Assembly (NCBI GenBank): GCA_946479285.1
Contig: CAMLFH010000009.1
Span: forward strand, 98,953-162,952
Origin: an uncultured Flavobacteriales bacterium
GTDB lineage: Bacteria; Bacteroidota; Bacteroidia; Flavobacteriales; Crocinitomicaceae
DNA: 64,000 nucleotides
Reading direction: 5' to 3'
Part shown: piece by piece, positions 1 to 9,042 of the stretch
Numbering within the stretch: the first letter of the stretch is position 1
How the letters are laid out: every line of letters begins with the position of its first letter
Notes under the pieces: generated by a model
What the model was told of the DNA's origin: nothing
What the model saw: only the letters and a program-made list of their open reading frames with translations
Database searches by the model: none
Position numbers and translations under genes: made by a program

Positions 1-598
1 TTGTTCCTTGTGCTGTAATCGGAAGGGTTGCATTGTGCGTTCCGGTGATCATTCCGGCGCAGTTATCTGTTGAAGTTGGAGCAGTTAACGAAGCAACCGA
101 ACAATTTCCAGTTACAGCCGGAAGATTGGCCAAGTTTGCTATCGGAGCAATATTATCGCTGATAATCACATTCTGTGTTTGAGTCGATGTGTTTCCGTGT
201 CCATCGTTGTAAGTCCAGATTATGACTGTTGTTCCCTGGGTCGTGATTGGCAAAGTTGCATTATGCGATCCGGTAATCGTTCCGGCGCAGTTGTCTGTCG
301 CAGTCGGCGCTGTTAAACTGGTTATCGCACATTGATCAGTAATATTTGCCAAAGAAGCGGTATTCGCTACCGGAGCAGTATTGTCGTTGATGATGACATT
401 TTGCGTTTGTGTCGACGTATTTCCGTGACCGTCGTTATACGTCCAGGTTACGACCGTAGTTCCGGGAGTTGTAATCGGAAGCGTTGCGTTGTGCGTTCCT
501 ATGATCGTTCCGGCACAGTTGTCTGTTGCGGTTGGTGCTGTTAAAGAAGTCACTGAACATTGCGAAGTCACATTTGCTAAAGTTACCTGATCCGGCAC
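1..598 (-). repeat. Tandem 228-bp HYR-coding repeats in the first secreted protein gene
   Basis: About 2.6 copies of a 76-codon unit, continuing past the window edge. Units share long near-identical DNA stretches with each other and with the four units at 2665-3580; for example about 345-425 and 3325-3405 differ at only about two positions. The match therefore exceeds what protein conservation requires. Confidence 0.8.
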
Positions 599-2020
599 TA
601 TTCCGGTGGAAACACATTCCTGAGACAATAACATGGTGAAAATATCATCTTCACCTAATGCAGTCAATTCAGAAACACCGGCTCCAAATTCAAAGTCTCT
701 CGTTTCTCTAAAATAACCGGTAAGTAAAATATTCTTGTCTACATTCACGGCGACCGAAGCAGTAGAATTTGACATAACGGTTCCTGTTGAATTAATTACC
801 CAATTAAAAAAACCATTATTATCAAATTTAACTACAAAGTACTCTTGATCTGCTCCTGTTAGATTAGTGATTCCTGAACCCGGATCAAAATCAACCGTGC
901 CTTTAAAATAGCCTGTAGCATAAACATCATCATCTATATCTGATACGATGGAAATACCTGTTCCATAACCTCCTGCTGCACCAAAATTATTGGACCAAAG
1001 ATAGTCGCCCAATGAATTTAATTTCAAAATGAAACAATTATTGGAAGTCCCGATAGCTGCGAGTTGATTAGTACCTGTTCCAGGATTAAAATCGACCGTC
1101 CCCCGAAAATTACCCGTAATAAAAATATCATTGGAACTGTTTGAAGTTATCCCGAATCCAACGTCCGTATTTGTACCTCCTACCGATTTGCTCCAAACAT
1201 GATTTCCACTTGCGTTTAATTTCAAAATAAAAACATCCAAATCACCATTCGAAGTCAAAGAACTTATTCCTACTCCGGGATCAAAATCAGCTGTACCTTG
1301 AAACATGCCTGAAGTAATGATATCATCATTAGAATCAATCGTTAGCGCATGTCCCGAATCGAAATCTGTGCCACCTACTCTTTTAGCCCAAACTAGACTC
1401 CCTGCACTACTTAACTTCTGGATAAATACATCTCTACTGCCGGCGGATGCCAGGTTCAAGACTGCAGCACCCGGATCAAAATCAACCGTATTCATAAATC
1501 GTCCAATCAAAACGACATTTCCTGTGTTGTCGATTTTTACAGACCGAGCCTCCTCATCGCCAGAACCACCAAAAGATTTAGCCCAAACAAAATTACCATT
1601 GGAATCCAATTTAAGCACGAAGTTATCATCACCACCATTAGAAGTCAGGTTATTGATTGCAACTCCCGGATTAAAATCAGATGTTCCCATAAAAGTCCCA
1701 ACAATGTAAATGTTATCTGAAGCATCTACAGCTATTGTCTGCCCATATAGTTTATTTGCCCCAGTTGTATTTTTTGTCCATTGTACAACTCCATTTATAT
1801 CCCGTTTTGTAATGTTTGTCTGCACATCGCTAGCGGAAGGAGTTGTGTAAGTATAACCCAATGTATAGTTAAATCCGAAATGGCCAAATACCGCTTCCGT
1901 ACCACCATCGAAAGAAGCTGTTGCATTGGAATAGACCCAGTCCAGGTTAGGCTGTGCAAATCCCAAAGTGAGATTGGAGAAGAATACAATAAGCAGGATC
2001 GAAATTTTTGTGTTTTTCAT
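1..2020 (-). CDS. Secreted repeat protein: beta-propeller-like repeats plus HYR repeats (C-terminus outside window)
   Basis: Open frame from the ATG at 2020 to the left edge, about 673 codons with no stop in the parts I translated. The N-terminus is a signal peptide (MKNTKISILLIVF... cleaving after GFAQ, about residue 23). Residues about 60-460 are repeats of roughly 55 aa with the pattern GTxDFDPG...LTSNGxxDxFxLKLxxxGNxxWxKxxGG, resembling SBBP/beta-propeller repeats. From about residue 475 to the edge come 76-aa HYR-type Ig-like repeats with TAPTATDNCAG and WTYNDGHGNTSTQTQNV. By analogy with the next gene it probably ends in a T9SS sorting tail, which lies outside the window. A cell-surface or secreted adhesin-like role is inference. 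It is a tandem paralogue of the 2208-5195 gene and shares its upstream element. Confidence 0.85.
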   Translation of the reverse strand, partial: MKNTKISILLIVFFSNLTLGFAQPNLDWVYSNATASFDGGTEAVFGHFGFNYTLGYTYTTPSASDVQTNITKRDINGVVQWTKNTTGANKLYGQTIAVDASDNIYIVGTFMGTSDFNPGVAINNLTSNGGDDNFVLKLDSNGNFVWAKSFGGSGDEEARSVKIDNTGNVVLIGRFMNTVDFDPGAAVLNLASAGSRDVFIQKLSSAGSLVWAKRVGGTDFDSGHALTIDSNDDIITSGMFQGTADFDPGVGISSLTSNGDLDVFILKLNASGNHVWSKSVGGTNTDVGFGITSNSSNDIFITGNFRGTVDFNPGTGTNQLAAIGTSNNCFILKLNSLGDYLWSNNFGAAGGYGTGISIVSDIDDDVYATGYFKGTVDFDPGSGITNLTGADQEYFVVKFDNNGFFNWVINSTGTVMSNSTASVAVNVDKNILLTGYFRETRDFEFGAGVSELTALGEDDIFTMLLSQECVSTGIVPDQVTLANVTSQCSVTSLTAPTATDNCAGTIIGTHNATLPITTPGTTVVTWTYNDGHGNTSTQTQNVIINDNTAPVANTASLANITDQCAITSLTAPTATDNCAGTITGSHNATLPITTQGTTVIIWTYNDGHGNTSTQTQNVIISDNIAPIANLANLPAVTGNCSVASLTAPTSTDNCAGMITGTHNATLPITAQGT

Positions 2021-2080
2021 GTAGTTTTTATTAAGTTGTTTCTTAGTCAGTTGAAGTAATAAAGTATATTGATAGTTCGC

Positions 2081-2140
2081 GCAAAGTTCATTCTAAGCAT
2101 CTTTTCGCTACCTACCGCACAGGAAGTTTTTCGCACACGC
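2081..2140 (-). promoter_or_regulatory. Conserved 60-bp upstream element, copy A
   Basis: Aligns without gaps to 5221-5280 with 53 of 60 bases the same. It lies 61 bp upstream of the ATG at 2020. Read on the minus strand it holds TGTGCGA, then TGTGCGGT 16 bp later, then GGTAGGTAGCGA, and ends in GAACTTTGC, close to the Bacteroidetes -7 element TAnnTTTG. I see no -33 TTG, which would fit an activator-dependent promoter. Function is inference. Confidence 0.55.
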
Positions 2141-2143
2141 ACC

Positions 2144-2180
2144 AACAAAAAAACAGCCGCAGATTCCTCCACGACTGTTT
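2144..2180 (-). terminator. Rho-independent terminator after the second repeat protein gene
   Basis: On the minus strand AAACAG-CG pairs with CG-CTGTTT across a loop of about 12 nt (arms within 2151-2180), followed by a run of T. It lies just downstream of the stop at 2208 and just before copy A of the upstream element, so it separates the two paralogous genes. Confidence 0.6.
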
Positions 2181-2207
2181 CCTTCTTTCTATCTATTGTT
2201 GAAACTT

Positions 2208-5195
2208 TTACTTGTTAATATTCACTCGCTGCATGAAAACCTGTCCATTTAAATCTGCTACCGAAATGAAATACATTCCACTTTCAGCATGAGCCAGTTC
2301 GATTGCATTTTCTCCGGCTTTTAATCGCTCTGTAGAAATCAATTGTCCCGCAGCATTTCGGATTTCAATGATTCCTTCGAATTGAGCAACCACGATAAAC
2401 ATTCCGTTATTGGGATTCGGATAAACCGTGAAGACTAATTGATCGATTTCTTCCAATCCGACTGTAGAAATTGTTACACAAGCAGAAGTTGAAGAACAAC
2501 CGTTTTGCGTGACAATCACTGCGTAAGTTCCATTTGCCGATGCTGTAAATGACTGGGAAGTCGCTCCTGAAATCGGAGTATTTCCATTCCCACAATTGAT
2601 CCATTGATAAGTGGCTCCGGAAGTCGTTGCCGAAATCATTAATCCGCTCAAAGTTGTTGTTGCTATTGGTAGCGTCACAATCACATTCTGTGTTTGTGTT
2701 ATCAAATTTCCGTGACCATCATTATAGGCCCAGGTTACTACTGTTGTTCCGGGTGCTGTAATTGGGAAGGTCGTAGTCGTTGTTCCGGTGATCGTTCCAG
2801 CACAATTGTCTGTTGCTGTTGGCGCAGTAATTGAAGTAACCGAACAATTCCCATTTACATTCGGAAGATTTGCAGTATTCGCTACCGGAGCAGTATTGTC
2901 GTTAATAATTACATTCTGCGTTTGAGTCGACATGTTTCCATGACCGTCGTTGTAGGTCCAGGTTACGATTGTTGTTCCGGGAGTTGTAATAGGAAGCGTT
3001 GCATTGTATGTTCCCGTGATTGTTCCGGCACAGTTATCCGTTGCTGTTGGCGCGGTTAAACTCGTTACCGAACATTGATCCGTAATATTTGCCAAAGAAA
3101 CGGTATTCGCTAACGGAGCAGTATTGTCATTAATGATCACATTTTGCGTTTGTGTCGACGTATTTCCGTGACCGTCGTTATATGTCCACGTTACAACAGT
3201 AGTTCCCGAAGTGGTGATTGGCAAAGTTGCATTGTGCGTTCCGGTGATAATTCCTGCGCAATTATCTGTTGCAATTGGTGCTGTTAAAGATGTTACTGAA
3301 CACTGATCCGTAATATTTGCCAAAGAAGCGGTATTCGCTACCGGAGCAGTATTGTCGTTGATGATCACATTTTGCGTTTGTGTCGACGTATTTCCATGAC
3401 CATCGTTGTATGTCCAGGTTACGATTGTTGTTCCGGGAGTTGTAATCGGAAGCGTTGCATTGTGCGTTCCAGTGATCGTTCCAGCGCAATTGTCTGTTGC
3501 GGTTGGAGCGGTTAAACTGGTAACTGAACATTGACTAGTTATATTTGCTAAAGAAGACAAATTCGCAACCGGTGCGACCAAATCACTAATTGTAAGATTC
3601 AGCGTAATAGTGGAATCACAACCTGCTGAGTTTGTTAGGGTTTGCGTATAAGTCCCGTTCGCTGTATAAGTCTGACCATTTAGTGTGAAGTTTGTACAGG
3701 CTGTTTGCGTTATTGTTGAAGAAGTATTTGAACAATTAGTAGCATACTTTCCAATGAATGCTGCTTCGTAAGGACTTGCAGGCCCTACCAAATTATAAAT
3801 ACCTGAAGAAGGATCCATATCGACCGTATTGCGATGCGTTCCTGTAGTCAGAATCATATTTCCAGCCTGATTAACTTCCATTGATTTAATAGCACTAGTT
3901 CCACCTGAGAGTTTATTAAACCATATCAGTCCTCCGGAATTGCTGTATTTAGCCCAAAATCCAGACCGGTTAGGTGAGCTTATATTATTAATAGCAGACG
4001 AAAGATCAAAATCACACGTACCTTGAAAGCTTCCCGAAATATAGATATTGGACGAGACATCTGTTTTTATTGAATATATGTCATCATCCAAACTTGATCC
4101 AGCTCCTATTGAATTACCCCACAGAAAATTTCCTAAGGCATCATATTTAGCGAATATCATATCATAATCAAATGATGCAGTACTTACGCTAAAAACAGCA
4201 GAAGATGGATCAAGATCTACAGTACCTATAACTCTTGCAGAAATAATTAAATTTCCGGAATTATCCATTGCCAATGCTCGTGCTTCATCACTAGAATCTC
4301 CATTAATCGCTTTCGCCCAAACATAATTACCAACTGATGAATATTTTGCAATGAAAACATCAAAATAGGTCGTTCCAATTGCTGTCAGATTGGCTACTGC
4401 CGCAGATGGATCAAAATCCGCTGTTCCATCAAAATCTCCCACCATACAAATATTACCTGAACCATCCACTATCATTTCAGCAGCCCTAAAACCACCGATC
4501 CGTTTCCCCCAAACATAGGCACCGGCGGAAGAATATTTTGCAAGAAAGGCACCTGAACCCGTAACATTTGCAGTTGCTGCCGATGGGTCCAAATCTACTG
4601 TCGAACCAGGTATATTTGCACTGAAAAAGACATTTCCACTTCCATCCACCACGACTCGTGGGTATCTGTCATATCCTGCAGTTCCAATTGTGAATCCCCA
4701 AGCGTAGGCCCCAGTTGTGGTCAATTTAACCAGAAATATATCTTCACCTCCAACTGAAGTCACATTTGAAACCCCACTATTCGGATTGAGGTCAGTAATT
4801 CCGGAAAAGCTTCCGCAGATATAAACATTTCCATTTGCATCCGCATTAAAAGTGGGAAGGGGCGTATTAACATCATTTATCTGTATATTTCTTACCCAGA
4901 TAAAATTTCCCGAAGCATCGTACTTCGCTGCGAAAGTGCAAAGATAGTTGGTCGTTGCCGTTAGATTTGCAACCCCAGGTCCCGGATCGAAATCCATGGT
5001 CTCAGTGAAATATCCCATTATATAGATGTTTCCAGAGATATCTGTTTTAATGGTGCTTACTTCAATACTTCCTGCCATGTTCTCTGCCCAAGTTATTGCA
5101 GGATTTTGTGAGAGCCCTGTATTTGGCAAGCTAATTAAGAATATGATGAATAAAAGTCCCTCTAACAGAGATTTTCGGTAGTATAGTCTTTTCAT
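2208..5195 (-). CDS. T9SS-exported repeat protein: beta-propeller-like repeats, four HYR repeats, C-terminal sorting domain
   Basis: 995 aa from the ATG at 5195. A longer in-frame start at 5276 is rejected because it would put 27 residues ahead of a clean signal peptide (MKRLYYRKSLLEG...LPNTGLSQ) and would translate the conserved upstream element. Order: signal peptide 1-30; repeats with DFDPS/DLDPSSA and FxAKYSSxGxYVW to about residue 500; a Cys-containing TxTxTACTNFTLNG module; four 76-aa HYR repeats (DNA 3580-2665); an Ig-like module with TYQWINCGNG; and a T9SS type A sorting domain (VYPNPNNGMF to the end). Expected to be exported through SecYEG and T9SS and anchored or released at the surface. 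An adhesion or matrix role is inferred from architecture only. Confidence 0.9.
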   Translation of the reverse strand: MKRLYYRKSLLEGLLFIIFLISLPNTGLSQNPAITWAENMAGSIEVSTIKTDISGNIYIMGYFTETMDFDPGPGVANLTATTNYLCTFAAKYDASGNFIWVRNIQINDVNTPLPTFNADANGNVYICGSFSGITDLNPNSGVSNVTSVGGEDIFLVKLTTTGAYAWGFTIGTAGYDRYPRVVVDGSGNVFFSANIPGSTVDLDPSAATANVTGSGAFLAKYSSAGAYVWGKRIGGFRAAEMIVDGSGNICMVGDFDGTADFDPSAAVANLTAIGTTYFDVFIAKYSSVGNYVWAKAINGDSSDEARALAMDNSGNLIISARVIGTVDLDPSSAVFSVSTASFDYDMIFAKYDALGNFLWGNSIGAGSSLDDDIYSIKTDVSSNIYISGSFQGTCDFDLSSAINNISSPNRSGFWAKYSNSGGLIWFNKLSGGTSAIKSMEVNQAGNMILTTGTHRNTVDMDPSSGIYNLVGPASPYEAAFIGKYATNCSNTSSTITQTACTNFTLNGQTYTANGTYTQTLTNSAGCDSTITLNLTISDLVAPVANLSSLANITSQCSVTSLTAPTATDNCAGTITGTHNATLPITTPGTTIVTWTYNDGHGNTSTQTQNVIINDNTAPVANTASLANITDQCSVTSLTAPIATDNCAGIITGTHNATLPITTSGTTVVTWTYNDGHGNTSTQTQNVIINDNTAPLANTVSLANITDQCSVTSLTAPTATDNCAGTITGTYNATLPITTPGTTIVTWTYNDGHGNMSTQTQNVIINDNTAPVANTANLPNVNGNCSVTSITAPTATDNCAGTITGTTTTTFPITAPGTTVVTWAYNDGHGNLITQTQNVIVTLPIATTTLSGLMISATTSGATYQWINCGNGNTPISGATSQSFTASANGTYAVIVTQNGCSSTSACVTISTVGLEEIDQLVFTVYPNPNNGMFIVVAQFEGIIEIRNAAGQLISTERLKAGENAIELAHAESGMYFISVADLNGQVFMQRVNINK
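2665..3580 (-). repeat. Four tandem 228-bp HYR-coding repeats in the second secreted protein gene
   Basis: Four consecutive 76-codon units, each with TAPxATDNCAG and YNDGHGN(T/M)STQTQNV. The third and fourth are more diverged (for example TTTTTFPITAPG). Copies are nearly identical in DNA to those at 1-598, suggesting recombination between the neighbouring genes. Confidence 0.85.
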
Positions 5196-5220
5196 GTTAT
5201 GATTATTATTAATTTCTTCC

Positions 5221-5280
5221 GCAAAGTTCACTCCAACCACCTTCTCGCTACCTACCACACAGGAAGTTTTTCGCACACCC
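5221..5280 (-). promoter_or_regulatory. Conserved 60-bp upstream element, copy B
   Basis: Ungapped match (53 of 60) to 2081-2140. It begins 26 bp upstream of the ATG at 5195, a different spacing from copy A. It sits in the intergenic space shared with the divergent kinase gene that starts at 5327, so a regulator bound here could affect both directions. Confidence 0.55.
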
Positions 5281-5314
5281 GACAGAAAACGGTTCGCGGA
5301 GAATCAAAAGCCCT

Positions 5315-5322
5315 TATTTTTG
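5315..5322 (+). promoter_or_regulatory. Predicted -7 element TATTTTTG of the propeller kinase
   Basis: Exact TAnnTTTG match ending four bases before the GTG start at 5327. If used, the transcript would be leaderless or nearly so. No clear -33 TTG was seen at the usual spacing. Confidence 0.45.
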
Positions 5323-5326
5323 TTTC

Positions 5327-8266
5327 GTGTCAAAACACTTGCTTCATATTTTGGTTTTCTTAAGCTGTTGGTTTTCCGGCAGAGCCCAGGAATTGCTATT
5401 TTCCAATATCAGCAATGACATGCAGCTTCCTTCACAGGAATGCTATAAGATCCACCAGGACAAAAAAGGCTATATCTGGTTTAGCACGGATAACGGTTTG
5501 TGCAGGTACGGAAATGGCTCTTTGAAAATTTTTGATAAACAAAACGGATTACCCGAAGAAAGTGTTTACAATATGTCAGAAGACAAAACCGGGAGAATGT
5601 GGTTTGCAACTTCAGACAACCGGATTCTGTATTATGAAAATGGGAAACTGCTGGAAGCTTCTTTCAACAAAAAATACCAGAAACCCGCAACCAAAGGGTG
5701 GTCACACCCAACTCCGCTGTTTTTGGATATGTCTGATTCGGAAAACTCATTCATCGCTAATTCTTATTACAGTTTCAGGGTAAATCTTAAATCAAACACT
5801 GCTTCTATTATTCCCAATACAGAGTCTGAAACTTCTGTGCAGTTCATTAAGAAAAAAGGACACCCTTTTGTCCCCAATCGATTCCAAAAGACCAACACAA
5901 AGTTCTTTAGCTTGTTATTAAGCTCCGAAACAAAAAACAAACAGATTGTCCTGACAGATTTTCCAATCAACGACGTTGTATATTGGAATACTCCCACCAC
6001 TTTTTCAGGTACTGTCGACTTTATCGGGATTCAGAATAAACTCCTGAAAATCAATTCGGATTTCAGTTATTCAACCCTTCATTTTCCGGAAAGGATTTTA
6101 GGTCTTTATGTAGACAAATCAAACGGATTGTGGGTTGGTGTGCAAAATAACGGTGTTTATTATTACCCGGATGTTAGAACTATGAAATTGGCCCACCACA
6201 GCTTGAATACTTTCTCTGTAACGGGAATCTGTGAAGACCTGGAGGGCGGAGTTTGGTGTTCTACGCTTGAAAAAGGCATCTTTTACTGTCAAAATAAATG
6301 GTTAGTCTCTTATACCGGAATTCCCGGACTTAACCGGAAAATGACTTTACTCAAAAATACAGAAGGAAGCCTGTTCGCCTCTTCTTCCAGTTTAGCTGTT
6401 TTCCAGTTTACAAAAAGTGCATTCAAAACCCACTCTTTTACTTTCAACGAAATTCGCTTTTCAGATCTTCTATTTCAGCAAAATCAATGGCTGTTTACCG
6501 GGAATGAAGCCATCATCCGAACCGATAAGGAATTCGTTTTCAAAGAAAAATTAATGCAACCTCCGTTTCACAATGTAGCTTCCAGTGAGTTAACTTCCGC
6601 AAATGGTCGAATCCTGGGGATTTTAAGTAAGAATTTGATGGAGATCGATGAGTCGAAATTTGCTCGATTGATCTATTACAATTCCCTCTATTCTTCCAAG
6701 ACAATCGTTCACAAAAGCGGTAATATTTTTCTATTGGGCGGAGATCAGGGTCTTTACGAATTCAACATTCTTACACATCAGTCTAAAAAAGTGGACGGTG
6801 TTCCGGAAAGGGTTAAAAAGATACTCAAAACCAGGTCCGGCCGGTTCTGGATTGCAACTAAAAACGACGGAATCTATTGGCTCGATGGAGAAAAAGTAAC
6901 GAATGGAAGTCAAATCCTTCGATTAAAAACACTGCTATTCTACGATTTAACAGAAGATCCGAAAGGGAATATCTGGGCAGGAAGTAACCAGGGATTGTAT
7001 CAATTCATTCCAACGAAAAAAAAATACAAAACCATTTGCTACAATACTTCCCACGGATTGCCTTCCAGCGAAGTCTACAAAGTAGCTGCCGACGGAGAAA
7101 AAATCTGGTTCTCTACTTTTGAAGGATTGTTCAACCTTCCTTTAAATGGAAACTCACTCAATAAAACCGGACCGGAAATTCACCTGCAAAAACTAAGCAT
7201 TAAAGACAAGGTCCTTTCTAATTCGTCGCACACATTTCAATTTCCCTACAACCAAAATGATTTCCGCTTCACCTTCGACATCCTGACTTTTAAAAACGGA
7301 ACGAACACAGAACTGGAATACCATTTGAAACACCGTAATCAATCTGTCGTAACAACAGTGAACGGAAACGAGCTATTCCTGGAGAATTTGGATCCGGGCA
7401 ACTACCAATTGATCGTATACGGAGTAAACAATGACGGTGTTCGGAGTCCGAGTCCGGAAGTTTTTTTAATCACGATTGAAACTCCTTTCTGGCAAACCGG
7501 TTGGTTTATTTCTCTTGCATCACTCCTTATTCTTTTAGGTGTTTTCCTGATTGTTCGTCTGATAGTCAGAAGCATTCGTAAGAAGGAAGAAGCAAAAACG
7601 CTGGTCAACAAGTTGATGGCCGAATACCAGATCACCGCTTTACAGGCACAAATGAATCCACATTTTATCTTTAACGCCATCAACACTATTCAAGGATATA
7701 TTCTCGAAAAAAGCGAAGACGAAGCTTATGATTACCTCGCGAAATTCGGAAAACTGATCCGAACAGTACTGCATCATTCCCAGGAAAAGGTCCTGCTCCT
7801 GGAACACGAACTGGAAGTATTGAATTTGTATATTGAGCTGGAGCAGCTGCGCTTCGATCACTGTTTTGACTACGAATTGAAACTTTCTAAAAACGTCATT
7901 CCTGAGGATATTTATCTGCCCGGAATGATCCTGCAGCCTTATGTAGAAAATGCCATCTGGCACGGAATAGTCAATCTTCGCGGCAGCCGAAGAGGCAAAC
8001 TGGAAGTGAGTATGGAATGTACAGACCGGATTCTGACCGTTCAGATCAAAGACAATGGTATTGGCCGGGAAATGGCCAGGAGTTTCAATAAGGACCGAAG
8101 ACACAAATCTGTGGGAATGCAATTGACAGGAGAACGGATCAACGTTATGAACCAACTGCATGGTTATGAAACGGCAAGTGTTACGATTACCGATCTTTTC
8201 GATCCGGAAGGAATCCCTGCAGGAACTTGTGTAGCAGTCAAAATTCCTATAAATAACGAATCATGA
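5327..8266 (+). CDS. Two-component-regulator-propeller sensor histidine kinase, LytS-like
   Basis: 979 aa with a GTG start. A signal peptide (residues 1-20, ending GRAQE) leads into a periplasmic sensor of Reg_prop-type repeats (GYIWFSTDNGLCRYG, GRMWFATSDN, GLWVGVQNNGVYYY, GRFWIATKNDGIYW, GNIWAGSNQGLYQF). A Y_Y_Y-type domain follows at about 640-720, then one membrane span at about 726-748. The cytoplasmic part is a His_kinase (PF06580) domain with MNPHFIFNAIN, His779 being the expected phosphoacceptor, and a HATPase domain with ENAIWHG and DNGIGRE. It belongs to the class of propeller sensors that detect extracellular ligands, often glycans, in Bacteroidota; the ligand here is unknown. The last four bases overlap the response regulator gene. 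It is divergent from the repeat protein gene, whose regulation is a plausible but unproven target. Confidence 0.93.
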   Translation: MSKHLLHILVFLSCWFSGRAQELLFSNISNDMQLPSQECYKIHQDKKGYIWFSTDNGLCRYGNGSLKIFDKQNGLPEESVYNMSEDKTGRMWFATSDNRILYYENGKLLEASFNKKYQKPATKGWSHPTPLFLDMSDSENSFIANSYYSFRVNLKSNTASIIPNTESETSVQFIKKKGHPFVPNRFQKTNTKFFSLLLSSETKNKQIVLTDFPINDVVYWNTPTTFSGTVDFIGIQNKLLKINSDFSYSTLHFPERILGLYVDKSNGLWVGVQNNGVYYYPDVRTMKLAHHSLNTFSVTGICEDLEGGVWCSTLEKGIFYCQNKWLVSYTGIPGLNRKMTLLKNTEGSLFASSSSLAVFQFTKSAFKTHSFTFNEIRFSDLLFQQNQWLFTGNEAIIRTDKEFVFKEKLMQPPFHNVASSELTSANGRILGILSKNLMEIDESKFARLIYYNSLYSSKTIVHKSGNIFLLGGDQGLYEFNILTHQSKKVDGVPERVKKILKTRSGRFWIATKNDGIYWLDGEKVTNGSQILRLKTLLFYDLTEDPKGNIWAGSNQGLYQFIPTKKKYKTICYNTSHGLPSSEVYKVAADGEKIWFSTFEGLFNLPLNGNSLNKTGPEIHLQKLSIKDKVLSNSSHTFQFPYNQNDFRFTFDILTFKNGTNTELEYHLKHRNQSVVTTVNGNELFLENLDPGNYQLIVYGVNNDGVRSPSPEVFLITIETPFWQTGWFISLASLLILLGVFLIVRLIVRSIRKKEEAKTLVNKLMAEYQITALQAQMNPHFIFNAINTIQGYILEKSEDEAYDYLAKFGKLIRTVLHHSQEKVLLLEHELEVLNLYIELEQLRFDHCFDYELKLSKNVIPEDIYLPGMILQPYVENAIWHGIVNLRGSRRGKLEVSMECTDRILTVQIKDNGIGREMARSFNKDRRHKSVGMQLTGERINVMNQLHGYETASVTITDLFDPEGIPAGTCVAVKIPINNES

Positions 8267-9024
8267 ACCAGGTAATCAAAGCACTCATTGTAGACGACGA
8301 ATCCAAGAGCCGGGTTGTTTTGCGCACTTTGCTGAAACGAATTTCTCCGCAGATCGAATTGATCGGAGAAGCCGCTGATGCAGATGAAGCTTTTGATCTG
8401 ATCCTGAAATTCAAACCGCAGCTTGTTTTCCTGGATATTCAAATGCCCCGGGCAGATGGTTTCAGTCTGCTCAAACGATTTGACGTGGTTCCGTTTGAAG
8501 TAATCTTCGTAACCAGTTTTGATCAATACGCTATTTCTGCCATTAAATTCAGTGCGTTGGATTATTTGTTAAAGCCCGTTGAAGTAGATGAGCTCTCAAA
8601 GGCATTGACCAAAGCTGTTGATCGGATCTCTGCACAACATGGCAGCCAAACGCAAATAGTCAATCTGCTGCGAAGCATTGATGACCTTCCGGAAACGCAT
8701 CATGTGGCCATCCATACCAATGATTCCGTGCGCCTGGTTGAAGAAACCAGCATTATTTCCATTCTTGCCGACGGGCATTACTGCACTATCAGAACAGATA
8801 GCGACGAACGCTTTACCACCGCTAAAAACCTGCGGGATTTCGAAGATTATTTCGGAATTTCTTCCTCTTTTATCCGTATCGGTAAAAGTGAGATGATTAA
8901 TGTGAATAAGATCTTAAAATACAGCAAGGGAGAACCTTTCATCATCGAAATGATCAACGGGGAAGTTTTTGAAGTGGCCCGGAGGCGAAAACCGGAAGTT
9001 TTGGCGAAGATTAAAAGATATTGA
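8263..9024 (+). CDS. LytTR-family response regulator
   Basis: 253 aa. An N-terminal receiver has acidic residues D11-D12, the phosphoacceptor D58 in LVFLDIQMP, and K at the end of YLLKP. A C-terminal LytTR DNA-binding domain spans about 146-250 (HHVAIHTNDSVRLVEETSII...FIRIGKSEMINVNKI). Its ATG overlaps the kinase stop (ATGA), so the two are translationally coupled and form a cognate pair. LytTR regulators usually bind short direct repeats upstream of targets; the paired TGTGxGG-like words in the 60-bp element at 5221-5280 are candidates by proximity only. Confidence 0.95.
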   Translation: MNQVIKALIVDDESKSRVVLRTLLKRISPQIELIGEAADADEAFDLILKFKPQLVFLDIQMPRADGFSLLKRFDVVPFEVIFVTSFDQYAISAIKFSALDYLLKPVEVDELSKALTKAVDRISAQHGSQTQIVNLLRSIDDLPETHHVAIHTNDSVRLVEETSIISILADGHYCTIRTDSDERFTTAKNLRDFEDYFGISSSFIRIGKSEMINVNKILKYSKGEPFIIEMINGEVFEVARRRKPEVLAKIKRY

Positions 9025-9042
9025 AATAGCACTCTCGTTCAA

